From the NCBI RefSeq assembly GCF_014858005.1, contig NZ_JACYOT010000009.1, positions 124,001-188,000 on the forward strand: a stretch of DNA of 64,000 bases. The letters run 5' to 3'. Of this stretch, positions 1-12,827 are shown one piece after another. This stretch comes from Propioniciclava soli (GTDB lineage Bacteria; Actinomycetota; Actinomycetes; Propionibacteriales; Propionibacteriaceae). The notes under the pieces were generated by a model that worked only from the letters and a program-made list of their open reading frames with translations, was not told the DNA's origin and ran no database searches. The translations under genes and the position numbers were made by a program. Every line of letters starts with the position of its first letter. Position 1 is the first letter of the stretch.

Positions 1-725
1 GCCTCGCGAAGTGGGACGCCGGACGCCGCGCCGCGCGCGTCGCCGAGCTGCTCGCCTTCGTGGGCCTCACCGACAAGGCGGACGCCCACCCCTCCCAGCT
101 CTCCGGCGGTCAGAAGCAACGCGTCGGCATCGCCCGCGCGCTGGCGACCAGCCCGAAGATCCTGCTCGCCGACGAGTGCACCTCGGCGCTCGACCCCCAG
201 ACCACCCGCGAGGTGCTCGACGTCCTGCGCCGCGTCAATGCGGAGCTGGGGGTCACCATCGTGCTCATCACCCACGAGATGGACGTCGTCCGCTACCTGT
301 GCGACCGCGTCCTCATCATGGAGAACGGCCGCGCCGTGGAGCTCGGCGACGTCTACCAGGTGTTCGCCCGCCCCCGCGCGCAGGTGACGCAGCGGTTCGT
401 GGCGGCCACGATGCGCGACAAGCCGAGCGCGGACGCCCTGGGTCGCCTCGCGGCGACCCACCCCGGGCGCCTCGTCACCGTGCCGATCGTGGACGACGCC
501 CACACCGACGCCGAGCGCAGCTCGGTCTTCGCCCGCCACGGCCTCGAGGCGCGTGTGATCTACGGCGGCATCATCGAGATCTCCGAGCGCCCGTACGGGT
601 CGCTCACCTACGCCGTGACGGGCGCGGACACCGCCGTGGACGCCGCGCTGGCCGACCTCGCCGGTTCCGGCGGCTACACCGAGCACGACCGGGCCACGCT
701 CCCGAACTCGGAGGGTCACCGATGA
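1..725 (+). CDS. metN: Methionine ABC transporter ATP-binding protein, 5' end missing
   Basis: ATPase subunit of a MetNIQ-type methionine importer, acting at the cytoplasmic face of the membrane. The reading frame is open from base 3, so the N-terminus and Walker A lie outside the window. Visible are the ABC signature LSGGQKQR, the Walker B region ILLADE followed by CTSALDP, and the switch histidine in LITHEMD. After the ATPase core comes a C-terminal NIL-type domain (about residues 150-220 of the visible part), which in this family binds methionine and feeds back on transport. The stop overlaps the metI start (ATGA), so the two are translationally coupled. Substrate assignment rests on the NIL domain and the adjacent MetI. 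Confidence 0.9.
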   Translation, partial: LAKWDAGRRAARVAELLAFVGLTDKADAHPSQLSGGQKQRVGIARALATSPKILLADECTSALDPQTTREVLDVLRRVNAELGVTIVLITHEMDVVRYLCDRVLIMENGRAVELGDVYQVFARPRAQVTQRFVAATMRDKPSADALGRLAATHPGRLVTVPIVDDAHTDAERSSVFARHGLEARVIYGGIIEISERPYGSLTYAVTGADTAVDAALADLAGSGGYTEHDRATLPNSEGHR

Positions 726-1384
726 AGTTCGACTTCGCCGCGAACGGCGGCATCTTCCTCGAGGCGATCGGCACGACGCTCTACATCGTCGCCGTCGCGC
801 TGGGCGTGGGCGGACTCGTCGGGCTCGGCCTCGGCGTGCTGCTCTTCGTGACGCGTCCGGGCGGCCTCCGGCCGAACGCGATCCTGTTCAACCTGTTGAA
901 CCTGCTCATCAACTTCTTCCGGCCCATCCCGTTCATCATCTTCATCGCAGCGATGGGGCCGCTGACGCTGGCCGTGGTGGGTTCGAGCATCGGCACCAAC
1001 GCGTTCATCTTCCCCGCCGCGCTGATGGTGAGCTTCGCCTCGGCCCGTCTGGTGGAGCAGTCGCTGGTGTCGCTCGACCCGGGCGTCGTCGAGGCGGCCC
1101 GCTCCATGGGGGCGTCCACCTGGACGATCATCCGCACCGTCGCGATCCCCGAGGCGCTGGCGCCGCTGATCCTGGCCTACACGTTCCTCTTCGTCGCCGT
1201 GGTCGACATGTCGGCCCTGGCGGGCATCGTGGCCGGCGGCGGGCTGGGCGCGTTCGCGCTCAGCTACGGCTACCAGCGCTTCGACTGGGCGGTGACCTGG
1301 CTCACGGTGGCCGTCATCGTCGTGCTGGTGCAGTCGGTGCAGTATCTCGGCAACTGGTTGGCCCGCAAGGCGCTGCGGCGCTGA
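722..1384 (+). CDS. metI: Methionine ABC transporter permease MetI
   Basis: Integral membrane permease of 220 residues, the usual size for MetI, forming the channel of a D/L-methionine importer. The sequence shows about five hydrophobic segments and the EAA loop [14 protein letters not shown], which docks onto MetN. The motif [15 protein letters not shown] after the second segment is typical of MetI. The start ATG at 722 sits inside the metN stop. A GC-rich hairpin 5 bases after the stop probably ends the transcript. No metQ lipoprotein follows, so the binding protein is presumably upstream of the window or elsewhere. Confidence 0.9.
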   Translation: MKFDFAANGGIFLEAIGTTLYIVAVALGVGGLVGLGLGVLLFVTRPGGLRPNAILFNLLNLLINFFRPIPFIIFIAAMGPLTLAVVGSSIGTNAFIFPAALMVSFASARLVEQSLVSLDPGVVEAARSMGASTWTIIRTVAIPEALAPLILAYTFLFVAVVDMSALAGIVAGGGLGAFALSYGYQRFDWAVTWLTVAVIVVLVQSVQYLGNWLARKALRR

Positions 1385-1389
1385 ACTCT

Positions 1390-1414
1390 GCCCGCGCCCG
1401 CCGGGGGCGCGGGC
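1390..1414. terminator. Hairpin between metI and a convergent gene
   Basis: Perfect 10-bp GC-rich stem (1390-1399 with 1405-1414) and a 5-base loop, between two convergent genes. There is no U tract, as is common in actinobacteria. It could serve both strands. Confidence 0.6.
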
Positions 1415-1418
1415 GCGG

Positions 1419-1727
1419 TCAGGAGCCGGCGATCTCCCGCAGGGCGGCGAGATGGGCGTCCCAGGTGCGGCGTCCCTGCGCGGTGAGGGAGAACCACGTC
1501 CGGGGCCGCTTGCCGACGTAGCCCTTGCGGATGCGAACGATCCCGGCCTCCTCCAGCGCGGACGCCTGCCGGCTGAGCACGGAGTCGCTCACCTGCAGGT
1601 GGTCGCGAACGGCCGCGAACTCGATCTCATCGGTGGCGGCCAGGGCGGCGACCAGGGAGAAGCGGACCGGGTGGGTCAGCTGGTCGGCGAGGTGGTGGCG
1701 CGGGTGGGCTGCTGAATCGGAGGTCAC
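1419..1727 (-). CDS. Winged-helix transcriptional regulator (ArsR/MarR-like)
   Basis: A protein of about 102 residues, essentially one winged helix-turn-helix domain. It fits the small family in which one domain represses a neighbouring membrane-protein operon. The recognition region reads VSDSVLSRQASALEEAG, followed by a basic wing (RIRKGYVGKRPRTWFSLT) of the kind seen in proteins related to HTH_34/PF13601. The start is taken as GTG at 1727 because it overlaps the stop of the upstream gene (GTGA), giving a three-gene leftward operon. Its target is unknown. Autoregulation of the 2444-2472 promoter is the obvious guess, but it is only an inference. Confidence 0.8.
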   Translation of the reverse strand: MTSDSAAHPRHHLADQLTHPVRFSLVAALAATDEIEFAAVRDHLQVSDSVLSRQASALEEAGIVRIRKGYVGKRPRTWFSLTAQGRRTWDAHLAALREIAGS

Positions 1728-2179
1728 TGCCGTGCCTCCCGCCAGGCGCCGGCGACCGTCACGATGGTGAGGGCCGCGATGGCGGCCAGGGTGAACCAGA
1801 GCTCGCCCTTCCACCACACGGTGGAGCCGATGATCGCCACCGCCCAGGTGATGCCCCAGGCCGTCATGGCGGTGCGCCACCGCTTTCCGAACCCCGCCTT
1901 CGTCGAGCGGGAGAAGACAGCCATCATGCCCATCAGGATCGCGAGCCACCCGGCCATGGTGACCATCGGCAACCAGATGAGGCGCTCGTCGGCCCGGGTG
2001 AGCAGGTAGACCGCGACGATGAACATGGACGACACCCCACCCAGCCCGAGCAGGCAGGCGATCTGCGGCCAGCCGGCCCCGGAACGTGCGGCGCTGCCCA
2101 CGTGGGCGGCGCGGTCGAGCAGGTCACGGGCGCGCTGGGCGTCGAGCTCGCCCGCCCTGGCATCTCCGTCGGCGCTCAT
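1724..2179 (-). CDS. Membrane protein, hypothetical
   Basis: Protein of 151 residues with a charged cytoplasmic N-terminus of about 40 residues, then four hydrophobic segments (roughly residues 42-60, 68-88, 105-122 and 126-144). No catalytic motif is visible and I do not recognise the family. It overlaps both neighbours by four bases, so it is translated as the middle gene of an operon with a small membrane protein and a winged-helix regulator. Membrane proteins paired with one-domain regulators often sense stress or form transport/immunity pairs, but nothing here decides the function. Confidence 0.75.
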   Translation of the reverse strand: MSADGDARAGELDAQRARDLLDRAAHVGSAARSGAGWPQIACLLGLGGVSSMFIVAVYLLTRADERLIWLPMVTMAGWLAILMGMMAVFSRSTKAGFGKRWRTAMTAWGITWAVAIIGSTVWWKGELWFTLAAIAALTIVTVAGAWREARQ

Positions 2180-2409
2180 CGGGCGTCACGCCCACGGTGC
2201 TGCGACGCCACGGCCGCGGCCCAGCCGGCGCCCAGGGCGCTGGCGGTGCTCGACGCGATGACCATGAGTTGTGCCGAGCCCTGGACGGCGCCCACGACGA
2301 ACAGCACGACGAGGACGGCGATGCCGAGGCCGAAGCCAAGGCCGGCCAGTCGCAGATTGCCCTGCTGGCGGGGGAGGGTGGTGCTGGTGGTGGCGGCGGT
2401 GGTGTTCAT
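2176..2409 (-). CDS. Small membrane protein, hypothetical
   Basis: A 77-residue protein with two hydrophobic segments (about residues 20-40 and 47-67) and a Thr-rich N-terminus (MNTTAATTSTTLP). The ATG at 2409 is preceded at the right distance by a strong ribosome-binding site (AAGGAGA), which rules out longer in-frame starts upstream. It is the first gene of a leftward three-gene operon and overlaps the next by four bases (ATGA). I do not recognise a family. Confidence 0.7.
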   Translation of the reverse strand: MNTTAATTSTTLPRQQGNLRLAGLGFGLGIAVLVVLFVVGAVQGSAQLMVIASSTASALGAGWAAAVASQHRGRDAR

Positions 2410-2443
2410 GGGAGGTCTCCTTCTGGATCGAACCGATGTCAGA

Positions 2444-2472
2444 ACCCTAGCAACAACTTTCCAAAGCTGCAA
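2444..2472 (-). promoter_or_regulatory. Sigma-A-type promoter of the leftward membrane-protein operon
   Basis: On the minus strand a -35 TTGCAG (2472-2467) and a -10 TAGGGT (2449-2444) are separated by exactly 17 bases. The -35 lies in a relatively AT-rich patch. Transcription would start near 2437, giving a leader of about 28 bases with a good ribosome-binding site. Confidence 0.65.
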
Positions 2473-2518
2473 GCACTTCCGAAGAGAATCTCGCGGCGGT
2501 CGTGTTGGGGGTGTGCAG

Positions 2519-2524
2519 TACGCT
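2519..2524 (+). promoter_or_regulatory. Probable -10 element of ftsH-fol operon
   Basis: TACGCT fits the TAnnnT pattern seen before many genes in this window. It is 38 bases before the ftsH ATG, leaving a leader of about 30 bases that contains AGGGAG as ribosome-binding site. No convincing -35 was seen. Confidence 0.45.
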
Positions 2525-2562
2525 CAACCGCGCAACCCGACCGCCCACCGACAGGGAGTGGC

Positions 2563-4875
<2,313 letters not shown>

Positions 4876-4876
4876 G

Positions 4877-5440
4877 GTGGCGGTCGACACCGGCCGCGTC
4901 GAGGCCGCCGTCCGCGAGATCCTGCTGGCGATCGGGGAGGATCCTGATCGCGACGGCCTGCGCGAGACGCCCGCCCGGGTGGGTCGGGCCTATGCCGAGA
5001 TGTTCGCGGGCGTGGGGGCGGACCCCGCCGAGCTGCTCGGCGCCACCTTCGACCTTGAGCACCAGGAGATGGTGCTGGTGAAGGACATCGAGGTGTGGAG
5101 CACGTGCGAGCACCACCTGCTGCCGTTCCACGGCGTCGCGCACGTCGCCTACATCCCGAGCCCGCACGGCCAGATCACGGGGCTGAGCAAGCTGGCCCGC
5201 CTCGTGGACCTGTTCGCGCGGCGTCCGCAGGTGCAGGAGCGCCTCACCTCGCAGGTGGCCGACGCCCTCGTCGACCACCTCCACCCCCAGGGGGTCATGG
5301 TGGTGTTCGAGTGCGAGCACCAGTGCATGACCATGCGGGGCGTGCGCAAGCCGGGGTCGAAGACGATCACGTCGGCCGTCCGGGGCGTCATGAACCACGC
5401 CGCGACGCGGGCCGAGGCCATGGGCCTCATCATCGGGTGA
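4877..5440 (+). CDS. folE: GTP cyclohydrolase I
   Basis: Catalyses the first step of tetrahydrofolate synthesis, GTP to 7,8-dihydroneopterin triphosphate. The 187-residue protein carries the zinc and active-site motifs [10 protein letters not shown] and [10 protein letters not shown] and the conserved REGxRxTP-like start [11 protein letters not shown]. The GTG start at 4877 is one base past the ftsH stop and gives the usual family length. The next gene, folP, starts four bases after its stop. These tight junctions make folE-folP-folB-folK one pathway-ordered operon. Confidence 0.96.
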   Translation: MAVDTGRVEAAVREILLAIGEDPDRDGLRETPARVGRAYAEMFAGVGADPAELLGATFDLEHQEMVLVKDIEVWSTCEHHLLPFHGVAHVAYIPSPHGQITGLSKLARLVDLFARRPQVQERLTSQVADALVDHLHPQGVMVVFECEHQCMTMRGVRKPGSKTITSAVRGVMNHAATRAEAMGLIIG

Positions 5441-5444
5441 CCCC

Positions 5445-6263
5445 GTGACCCGCCCGCATGTCATGGGGATCGTCAACGTCACCCCCGACTCGTTCTCCGA
5501 CGGCGGTCTCTGGGCCACCCCGGACGCCGCCGTCGCCCGTGCGCACGCCCTGGTCGCCGACGGGGCCGACGTCATCGACGTCGGCGGCGAGTCCACGCGG
5601 CCGGGCGCGCCCCGCGTCGAGGCCGACACCGAGCTGGCCCGGGTGCTGCCGGTCGTCGCCGCGCTGGCGGCCGCCGGCGTCACGGTGTCGGTGGACACCA
5701 CGCGGGCCACGGTCGCCGCCGAGGCGCTGGCCTCCGGGGCATCGGTCATCAACGACGTCTCCGGCGGCCTGGCAGACCCGGCGATGCTGGCCACCGTCGC
5801 CGAGGCCGGTGCGACCTACATCGCGATGCACTGGCGGGGGCCGTCGAGCACCATGGCCGCCCAGGCGTCCTACCCGCGCGGCGTGGCCGACATCGTCGAC
5901 GAGCTGGCCGCCCGGCGCGACGCCTGCCTCGCCGCCGGGATCGCGCCCGAGCGCCTGGTGCTGGACCCCGGCATCGGCTTCAGCAAGACCGCCGAGCACA
6001 ACTGGGCGGTGCTGCGGGAGTGGGGTCGGTTCGAGGCGTTGGGGCACCCCCTGCTGCTCGCCGTCTCCCGCAAGCGCTTCCTGGGCGCCCTGCTCGGTGG
6101 GCCGGACGCGCCGCGTCCCCCCGAGGGGCGTGACGCCGCCACCGCCGCGCTCAGCGCCCTCTTTGCCCACCGCGGCCTGTGGGGGGTGCGCGTCCACGCC
6201 GTCCGCGCCACGGCGGACGCCCTCGCCGCCGCCCGGGCACTCGCGGGTGACGGCCATGGCTGA
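5445..6263 (+). CDS. folP: Dihydropteroate synthase
   Basis: Condenses 6-hydroxymethyl-dihydropterin pyrophosphate with p-aminobenzoate to give dihydropteroate; it is the sulfonamide target. The 272-residue TIM barrel shows the pterin-binding motif NVTPDSFSDGG near the N-terminus, the second signature DVGGESTRPGA, NDVSGG, and the catalytic loop region LDPGIGFSKTAEHN. The GTG start at 5445 is chosen because it is just after the folE stop and leaves only six residues before the conserved strand. Its 3' end overlaps folB by 8 bases. Confidence 0.96.
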   Translation: MTRPHVMGIVNVTPDSFSDGGLWATPDAAVARAHALVADGADVIDVGGESTRPGAPRVEADTELARVLPVVAALAAAGVTVSVDTTRATVAAEALASGASVINDVSGGLADPAMLATVAEAGATYIAMHWRGPSSTMAAQASYPRGVADIVDELAARRDACLAAGIAPERLVLDPGIGFSKTAEHNWAVLREWGRFEALGHPLLLAVSRKRFLGALLGGPDAPRPPEGRDAATAALSALFAHRGLWGVRVHAVRATADALAAARALAGDGHG

Positions 6264-6621
6264 GCCGGTCACCATCACCCTCACCGGCGTCACCGCGACG
6301 GGTCACCACGGGGTGTTCGCCCACGAGCGCCGCGACGGCCAGGTGTTCGTCGTGGACGCCGTGCTGCAGGTGGAGCGTCCCCGGCTGGCCGACGAGCTGG
6401 CCACCACCGTCGACTACGGCGCCCTCGCCGCCGCGATCGTGGCGCGCATCGAGCGTGACCCGGTGGACCTGATCGAAACCCTCGCTGTCGAGATCGCCGA
6501 CGCGTTGGCCGCGACCCCGCTCGTCGTCGCTGCCAGCGTCACCGTCCACAAACCGCAGGCGCCGATCGCCGTTCCGTTCGGGGATGTGGCCGTCACCGTC
6601 ACCCGCCGGAGCGCCCCGTGA
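6256..6621 (+). CDS. folB: Dihydroneopterin aldolase
   Basis: Cleaves 7,8-dihydroneopterin to 6-hydroxymethyl-7,8-dihydropterin and glycolaldehyde. The 121-residue protein shows the family N-terminal motif GHHGVFAHER, with the conserved Glu, and the later VTVHKPQAPI segment with the catalytic Lys. The ATG at 6256 overlaps the end of folP, and the stop overlaps the folK GTG start. Length and both motifs fit well. Confidence 0.94.
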   Translation: MAEPVTITLTGVTATGHHGVFAHERRDGQVFVVDAVLQVERPRLADELATTVDYGALAAAIVARIERDPVDLIETLAVEIADALAATPLVVAASVTVHKPQAPIAVPFGDVAVTVTRRSAP

Positions 6622-7169
6622 GCACATCACCCCCCGCCGTGTCCGACACCCTGTCCACGCTCCGGCCGCTGCGCCGGGTGGTGTACTCCCTGGGCGGCAA
6701 CGTCGGCGACGTGGCCGAGACCCTGCAGGCCGCCGTGACCCTCCTGGCCCAGACCGGGGAGTTCATCGTCACCGGCGTCTCGGCGGTGTACCGGACGGCG
6801 CCCTGGGGCCGCACCGACCAGCCCGACTTCCTCAACATCGCGTTGCTCGCGGAGTCGACCCTGCCCAGCGCGGTGCTGCTGCAGCGCGGCCTCGCGATCG
6901 AGGATGCGCTGGGCCGGGAACGGACTGTCCGCTGGGGCCCGCGCACGATCGACATCGACCTGATCCGCGTCGGCGCCCGGATGCGCAACGATCCGCACCT
7001 CGTGCTCCCGCACCCCCGCGCCCACGAGCGCGCGTTCGTACTGGTGCCGTGGTTGGACGCCGACCCGGCGGCCGAGCTGCCCGGTCACGGCTTCGTCGCC
7101 GATCTGGTGGCAGGGTTGGACACGTCGGGCGTCCACCGCGTCGCCGACGTGCGGATCGATCTGCCGTGA
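6618..7169 (+). CDS. folK: 6-hydroxymethyl-7,8-dihydropterin pyrophosphokinase
   Basis: Transfers pyrophosphate from ATP to hydroxymethyl-dihydropterin, supplying the FolP substrate. The 183-residue protein has the N-terminal SLGGNVGD, the AVYRTAPWG loop and the metal/ATP signature WGPRTIDIDLI. An N-terminal extension of about 20 residues precedes the first strand. The GTG at 6618 overlaps the folB stop (GTGA). The next gene overlaps in the same way, so translational coupling continues. Confidence 0.95.
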   Translation: MSTSPPAVSDTLSTLRPLRRVVYSLGGNVGDVAETLQAAVTLLAQTGEFIVTGVSAVYRTAPWGRTDQPDFLNIALLAESTLPSAVLLQRGLAIEDALGRERTVRWGPRTIDIDLIRVGARMRNDPHLVLPHPRAHERAFVLVPWLDADPAAELPGHGFVADLVAGLDTSGVHRVADVRIDLP

Positions 7170-7681
7170 GTCGGCCGACCGTCGCTCCGACCTCCCCCAC
7201 GCAGGTGGTGACGGCCGCGGTGGCCGGCTTCGCGGTGGCCTGGGTGACGCTCACGACCATCCAGGGCCTGGGCCGGACGCTGCCGCTCCTGGGGGCCCCG
7301 GCGTGGGGGTCCGTGGTGCTGATCACCGCCGGGATCGTCTGGCTCGTGGTGCGCACCCGACGCGAGCTGCGGCGGCGGCGCGACACGCTCGAGGCGTCGG
7401 TGGCGCTGAACCGGTTGGTGCTGGGCAAGACGTCGATCCTCGCCGGGGCCGGGCTCGGAGCCGCTTATCTGGCGCTGGTGGTGCTCGTGTGGCCGGCGCT
7501 GCCTGCGCCCCTGGCCGTCGAGCGCCTGGTGCACGGCGGCGCGGCCGTCGCCGCGTGCCTGGCGTGGGCCGTGGCGGGTGTGGCGCTCGAGCGTTCGCTG
7601 CGCATCGATGACGGTCGCGATGAAACCGCCAACACCCCCGGTACCGGTGGGCCCGGTGACGGGGTGTCGCCGCTATCCTGA
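7166..7681 (+). CDS. DUF3180 family membrane protein
   Basis: A 171-residue protein with four hydrophobic segments (about residues 12-32, 38-58, 84-104 and 115-137) and the motif ALNRLVLGKTS, which marks the DUF3180 family. That family is found almost only in actinobacteria, directly after folK, as here. Function is unknown. The GTG start overlaps the folK stop by four bases. Its tight linkage to the folate operon suggests co-expression rather than a proven role in folate metabolism. Confidence 0.85.
   Translation: MSRPTVAPTSPTQVVTAAVAGFAVAWVTLTTIQGLGRTLPLLGAPAWGSVVLITAGIVWLVVRTRRELRRRRDTLEASVALNRLVLGKTSILAGAGLGAAYLALVVLVWPALPAPLAVERLVHGGAAVAACLAWAVAGVALERSLRIDDGRDETANTPGTGGPGDGVSPLS
7674..7679 (+). 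promoter_or_regulatory. -10 element for a leaderless gene (start 7687)
   Basis: TATCCT followed by 7 bases and then the GTG start, so transcription would begin at or next to the start codon. It lies in the last codons of the upstream gene. Confidence 0.5.
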
Positions 7682-7686
7682 CGGGC

Positions 7687-8367
7687 GTGACTGCCTCCCG
7701 CGCCGCCCTGACCCACCGCCGCCGCCGTGCCTTCCTGGTGACCCTCGTGCTGGGCACGGTGGTCTCCGTGGCCCTCCTGGCGGCCGCTTCGTGGGTGCCG
7801 CTGCTGGCCGTCGCCGCGGTGGTCGTCGCCCTGGCCGCCGGCTGGCTGGCCACCGCCCTCGTGCGCGCGGAGGTCCGTGACGAGCGGGAGCGTGCCGCGG
7901 CCGAGGCGTCCCGCGAACGGGCGGACCACCGCGCCACGGTGCAGCGGCTGCACGCCGGTCAGCGCGAGGTGCTCGCCGTGGTGGACGCCCGCAACCGCAC
8001 CCTGGCGGGCGATCTGAGCAACGCGCGGGGTGAGGTCACGCAGACGCGCGGTGAGCTGACGCGGGCCCACGAGGTGCTCGCCGGGACGCGCGACGAGCTC
8101 AGCGGAGCCCGGGCGGAACTGTCGGACGCCCGCAACGAGATTGGCCGCCTGGAGGACGAGAACACGACGCTCCGCCACGAGAACGGCGAGCTGCGCGAGC
8201 GCCTGACCCGCGCCCAGGTGGAGGACGAGTTCGCCGAGGTGCTGGCGCTGCCGCGTCGGCGGGCGTCCGGTGACCCGGCCGGGCTGGGCGACCTGGGCGA
8301 CCTGGGCGACATCGCCCGGTTGGCCACTCCCTTCGTCGAGGAGCTGCGCCGCAGGCACGCCAACTGA
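7687..8367 (+). CDS. Membrane-anchored coiled-coil protein, hypothetical
   Basis: 226 residues. A basic N-terminus (LTHRRRRAF) is followed by two transmembrane segments (about 17-35 and 38-58), and then a long charged coiled coil (roughly 62-185) rich in Arg, Glu and Ala with repeated L-T/S-x-A-R-x-E-L units. Near the C-terminus is a short GDLGDLGDLGD run, encoded by three 9-base repeats. The topology, a membrane hairpin with a cytoplasmic coil, resembles cell-envelope or division scaffolds, but I do not recognise a family. It has no ribosome-binding site; the -10 at 7674 suggests a leaderless message separate from the folate operon. Confidence 0.75.
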   Translation: MTASRAALTHRRRRAFLVTLVLGTVVSVALLAAASWVPLLAVAAVVVALAAGWLATALVRAEVRDERERAAAEASRERADHRATVQRLHAGQREVLAVVDARNRTLAGDLSNARGEVTQTRGELTRAHEVLAGTRDELSGARAELSDARNEIGRLEDENTTLRHENGELRERLTRAQVEDEFAEVLALPRRRASGDPAGLGDLGDLGDIARLATPFVEELRRRHAN

Positions 8368-8382
8368 GCACCGCGGCGCCGC

Positions 8383-9495
8383 TCACTTGTCGAGGTCGCC
8401 GGCGACCCACGGCAGCGACGCCAGTGCGACCGGCAGCTCGGCGACCCGCGTCCCCGGCACCACCTGGGGCCACGCGCTGACGTTGGCGAAGGAGGGCGTC
8501 CGCAGCCGCAGCCGCCACGGCGTCTTCTCCCCGCGGCTGGTGACCTCGACGCCAGCGCGGCCCAGGGGCGCCTCGACCGTGGCCTTGAAGTCGCCCTCGG
8601 GCAGCTTGAGCACCTTCGGGAGGTGAGCGGTGAGCGGGCCGTCCGTCAGACCTGCCAGGAGCCGTTCGAGCGCGGCGGCCGACTCCGCCACCTCGGCGCA
8701 CAGCCAGGCGAAGCGCGCCGCGGCGTCACCGTCGGTCGGAGCCGTCGGCGGCGCACCCAGGGCGTCGGTCCACGGCCCCTCGGGACGCGAGCGCCGTAGG
8801 TCGGTCGCGACGCCGCTGGCCCGGGCGACGGGGCCGGCGAGGCCGTGGGCGTCGACGGCCGCCCGGTCGACGACGGCGACGCCCGCCCCGAGGCTGCCCG
8901 CGGCCTCACGCAGGCGCCCGGCGAGGGCTGCTGCCGACGCCGCGGTGGCGCGTTCGGCGCGAGCCCACGCCGCGTCCGGGGCGCAGGCCACCCCGCCGAT
9001 CCGCACCGCCATGGGGTGGACGCGGTTTCCGGTCAGCTCCCCCGTGCGGCGGCGCAGCTCCTCGCGCACCGGGTCGGTGGCCAGGTCGGGGTCACCCAGC
9101 CGCCAGCCGACGAAGCTGAGGTGGCCGAGATGGCTGAGGATGCGGAAGTGCTCGGCCAGCAGCGCGCGCACCCAGACGGCGCGTGCGGGAACCTGAATGC
9201 CCAGGCCGTCCTCGACGAGGCGGGCGAGGGCGAGTTCGCCGAAGAAGGGCGCCTGCCAGTCGTGCCGATTCGCAAGGCTCAGCGCCTGACGGAAGTCACG
9301 CGCGGTGAAAATCATTTCGGCGCCGCGATGCAGCGCCCCGGGTTGGGCATCGATCTCGACCACCGTGGCGTCCCGCTCGGTGAATGTTCCGCGCAACAGG
9401 CCCGCGGTGGCCGGGTGGGTCGGGCCGAGATCGATGATTTGGTGGTCGGGATCGTCCAGCCCACCGATACAGAACCGTCTCGAGTGCTCCGTCAC
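8383..9495 (-). CDS. Orphan NuoD-like (hydrogenase large subunit family) protein
   Basis: About 370 residues, related over its first 175 to the complex I 49-kDa subunit NuoD: GPTHPATAGLLRG (24-36), a HRGAE core (56-60), RAVWVRALLAEHFRILSHL and RIGGVA (165-170). The rest is weakly conserved. No other nuo genes are nearby. Two quinone-site positions look changed: in Nqo4/NuoD the loop HPSTHG carries a second His, here Ala (HPATAG), and the later conserved Tyr aligns with Trp (HDW). It is therefore probably not a working quinone reductase subunit. The start is GTG 9495, placed 7 bases after a TAACAT -10; ATG 9501 is the alternative. It converges with the coiled-coil gene. Confidence 0.75.
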   Translation of the reverse strand: MTEHSRRFCIGGLDDPDHQIIDLGPTHPATAGLLRGTFTERDATVVEIDAQPGALHRGAEMIFTARDFRQALSLANRHDWQAPFFGELALARLVEDGLGIQVPARAVWVRALLAEHFRILSHLGHLSFVGWRLGDPDLATDPVREELRRRTGELTGNRVHPMAVRIGGVACAPDAAWARAERATAASAAALAGRLREAAGSLGAGVAVVDRAAVDAHGLAGPVARASGVATDLRRSRPEGPWTDALGAPPTAPTDGDAAARFAWLCAEVAESAAALERLLAGLTDGPLTAHLPKVLKLPEGDFKATVEAPLGRAGVEVTSRGEKTPWRLRLRTPSFANVSAWPQVVPGTRVAELPVALASLPWVAGDLDK

Positions 9496-9502
9496 CCGCA
9501 TG

Positions 9503-9508
9503 ATGTTA
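9503..9508 (-). promoter_or_regulatory. -10 element of the orphan NuoD-like gene
   Basis: TAACAT on the minus strand, 7 bases before GTG 9495 and only 1 base before ATG 9501. The spacing favours the GTG as a leaderless start. Confidence 0.4.
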
Positions 9509-9604
9509 GTGCGTGGAAGATGTCCGCGGTGCCGAGCTTCCCTCCCGGTCCGGTTGACATTTGTTGGTGTGTGGTCACCCGGTCGAGACAAAGGCGCCGT
9601 CATG

Positions 9605-9633
9605 TTGAACTGCGCAGCGAGAAGCGGTACAAC
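9605..9633 (+). promoter_or_regulatory. Probable lsr2 promoter
   Basis: TTGAAC (9605-9610), a 17-base spacer and TACAAC (9628-9633), giving a leader of about 65 bases. The surrounding 9500-9700 region is clearly more AT-rich than its neighbours, which would suit autorepression by an AT-preferring xenogeneic silencer. Confidence 0.45.
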
Positions 9634-9705
9634 TTGAGTGTCAGTGCCCACCGTCGGCCCGGATCCCCGGGTAATCCGGCAGGCGACATTCCTGAAAGGA
9701 CACCC

Positions 9706-10053
9706 ATGGCTCAGCGCGTGCACATTTCCCTGACCGACGATCTCCTCGGCGACGACACCGTCGCCGACGAGACCCTGACGTTCGGTCTCGACAACACCAC
9801 CTACGAGATCGACCTCTCCAGCGAGAACGCGTCGCAGCTGCGCGACGCCCTGGCCCCCTACATTGCGGCCGCCCGCAAGTCGGGGTCGGCGCGCAAGGCC
9901 GCCTCCGGCGGTGGCCGTCGTTCCGGACGCTCCGGCGGGAGCGCGTCGGCCAACGACATCCGCGTCTGGGCGCGCTCGCAGGGCATGGAGGTCTCCGATC
10001 GTGGCCGTGTGCGTGACGACGTGCGCCAGGCCTACGAGGCCGCCCACAACTGA
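9706..10053 (+). CDS. lsr2: Nucleoid-associated protein Lsr2
   Basis: Actinobacterial H-NS-like protein that bridges DNA and silences AT-rich, often horizontally acquired, genes. The 115-residue protein has the N-terminal dimerisation domain (MAQRVHISLTDDLLGDD onward, residues 1-60), a basic flexible linker rich in Gly/Ser/Arg (about 65-85), and the C-terminal DNA-binding domain. That domain includes NDIRVWARSQGMEVSDRGRV, whose minor-groove hook is normally RGR; the DRGRV loop supplies it. The ATG follows GAAAGGA at a good distance. A strong intrinsic terminator follows the stop, so the gene is monocistronic. Confidence 0.96.
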   Translation: MAQRVHISLTDDLLGDDTVADETLTFGLDNTTYEIDLSSENASQLRDALAPYIAAARKSGSARKAASGGGRRSGRSGGSASANDIRVWARSQGMEVSDRGRVRDDVRQAYEAAHN

Positions 10054-10074
10054 TTTGCCACCGCGACCGCACGC

Positions 10075-10111
10075 GACGAAAGGCCCCGGCTCTGCGCCGG
10101 GGCCTTTCGTC
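10075..10111 (+). terminator. Intrinsic terminator of lsr2
   Basis: Perfect 16-bp stem (10075-10090 with 10096-10111) with a 5-base loop. The stem has a GAAAGG/CCTTTC base and a GC-rich top, and begins about 20 bases after the lsr2 stop. Confidence 0.85.
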
Positions 10112-10175
10112 TGCCCGCGGCACCGGACGCCGGAGCTGCTGGCCCGGGTGCGGTGCATTGCGCCGGGGGCGAACA

Positions 10176-10212
10176 GGGAACACCGGGCGGGTGGTGCGGC
10201 GTTGTCTAGACT
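10176..10212 (+). promoter_or_regulatory. clpC promoter region, with a possible SigR/SigH-type promoter
   Basis: Two overlapping signals. GGGAAC (10176-10181), 19 bases, then GTT (10201-10203) resembles the thiol-stress ECF promoter (SigR of Streptomyces, SigH of mycobacteria), of which clpC is a known target in those genera. TAGACT (10207-10212) fits the housekeeping -10. Either would leave a leader of about 60 bases that ends in GGAGGAGAAGGAG. Confidence 0.45.
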
Positions 10213-10277
10213 GAAGACGTCCCCGGACTCCGTCGGGGGCACCCCGACCTTGGTGGGTCGGAGGAGAAGGAGAGCTC

Positions 10278-12797
<2,520 letters not shown>

Positions 12798-12827
12798 GGG
12801 CGCGGAAGCGCTGGACGTCCGGGCATG

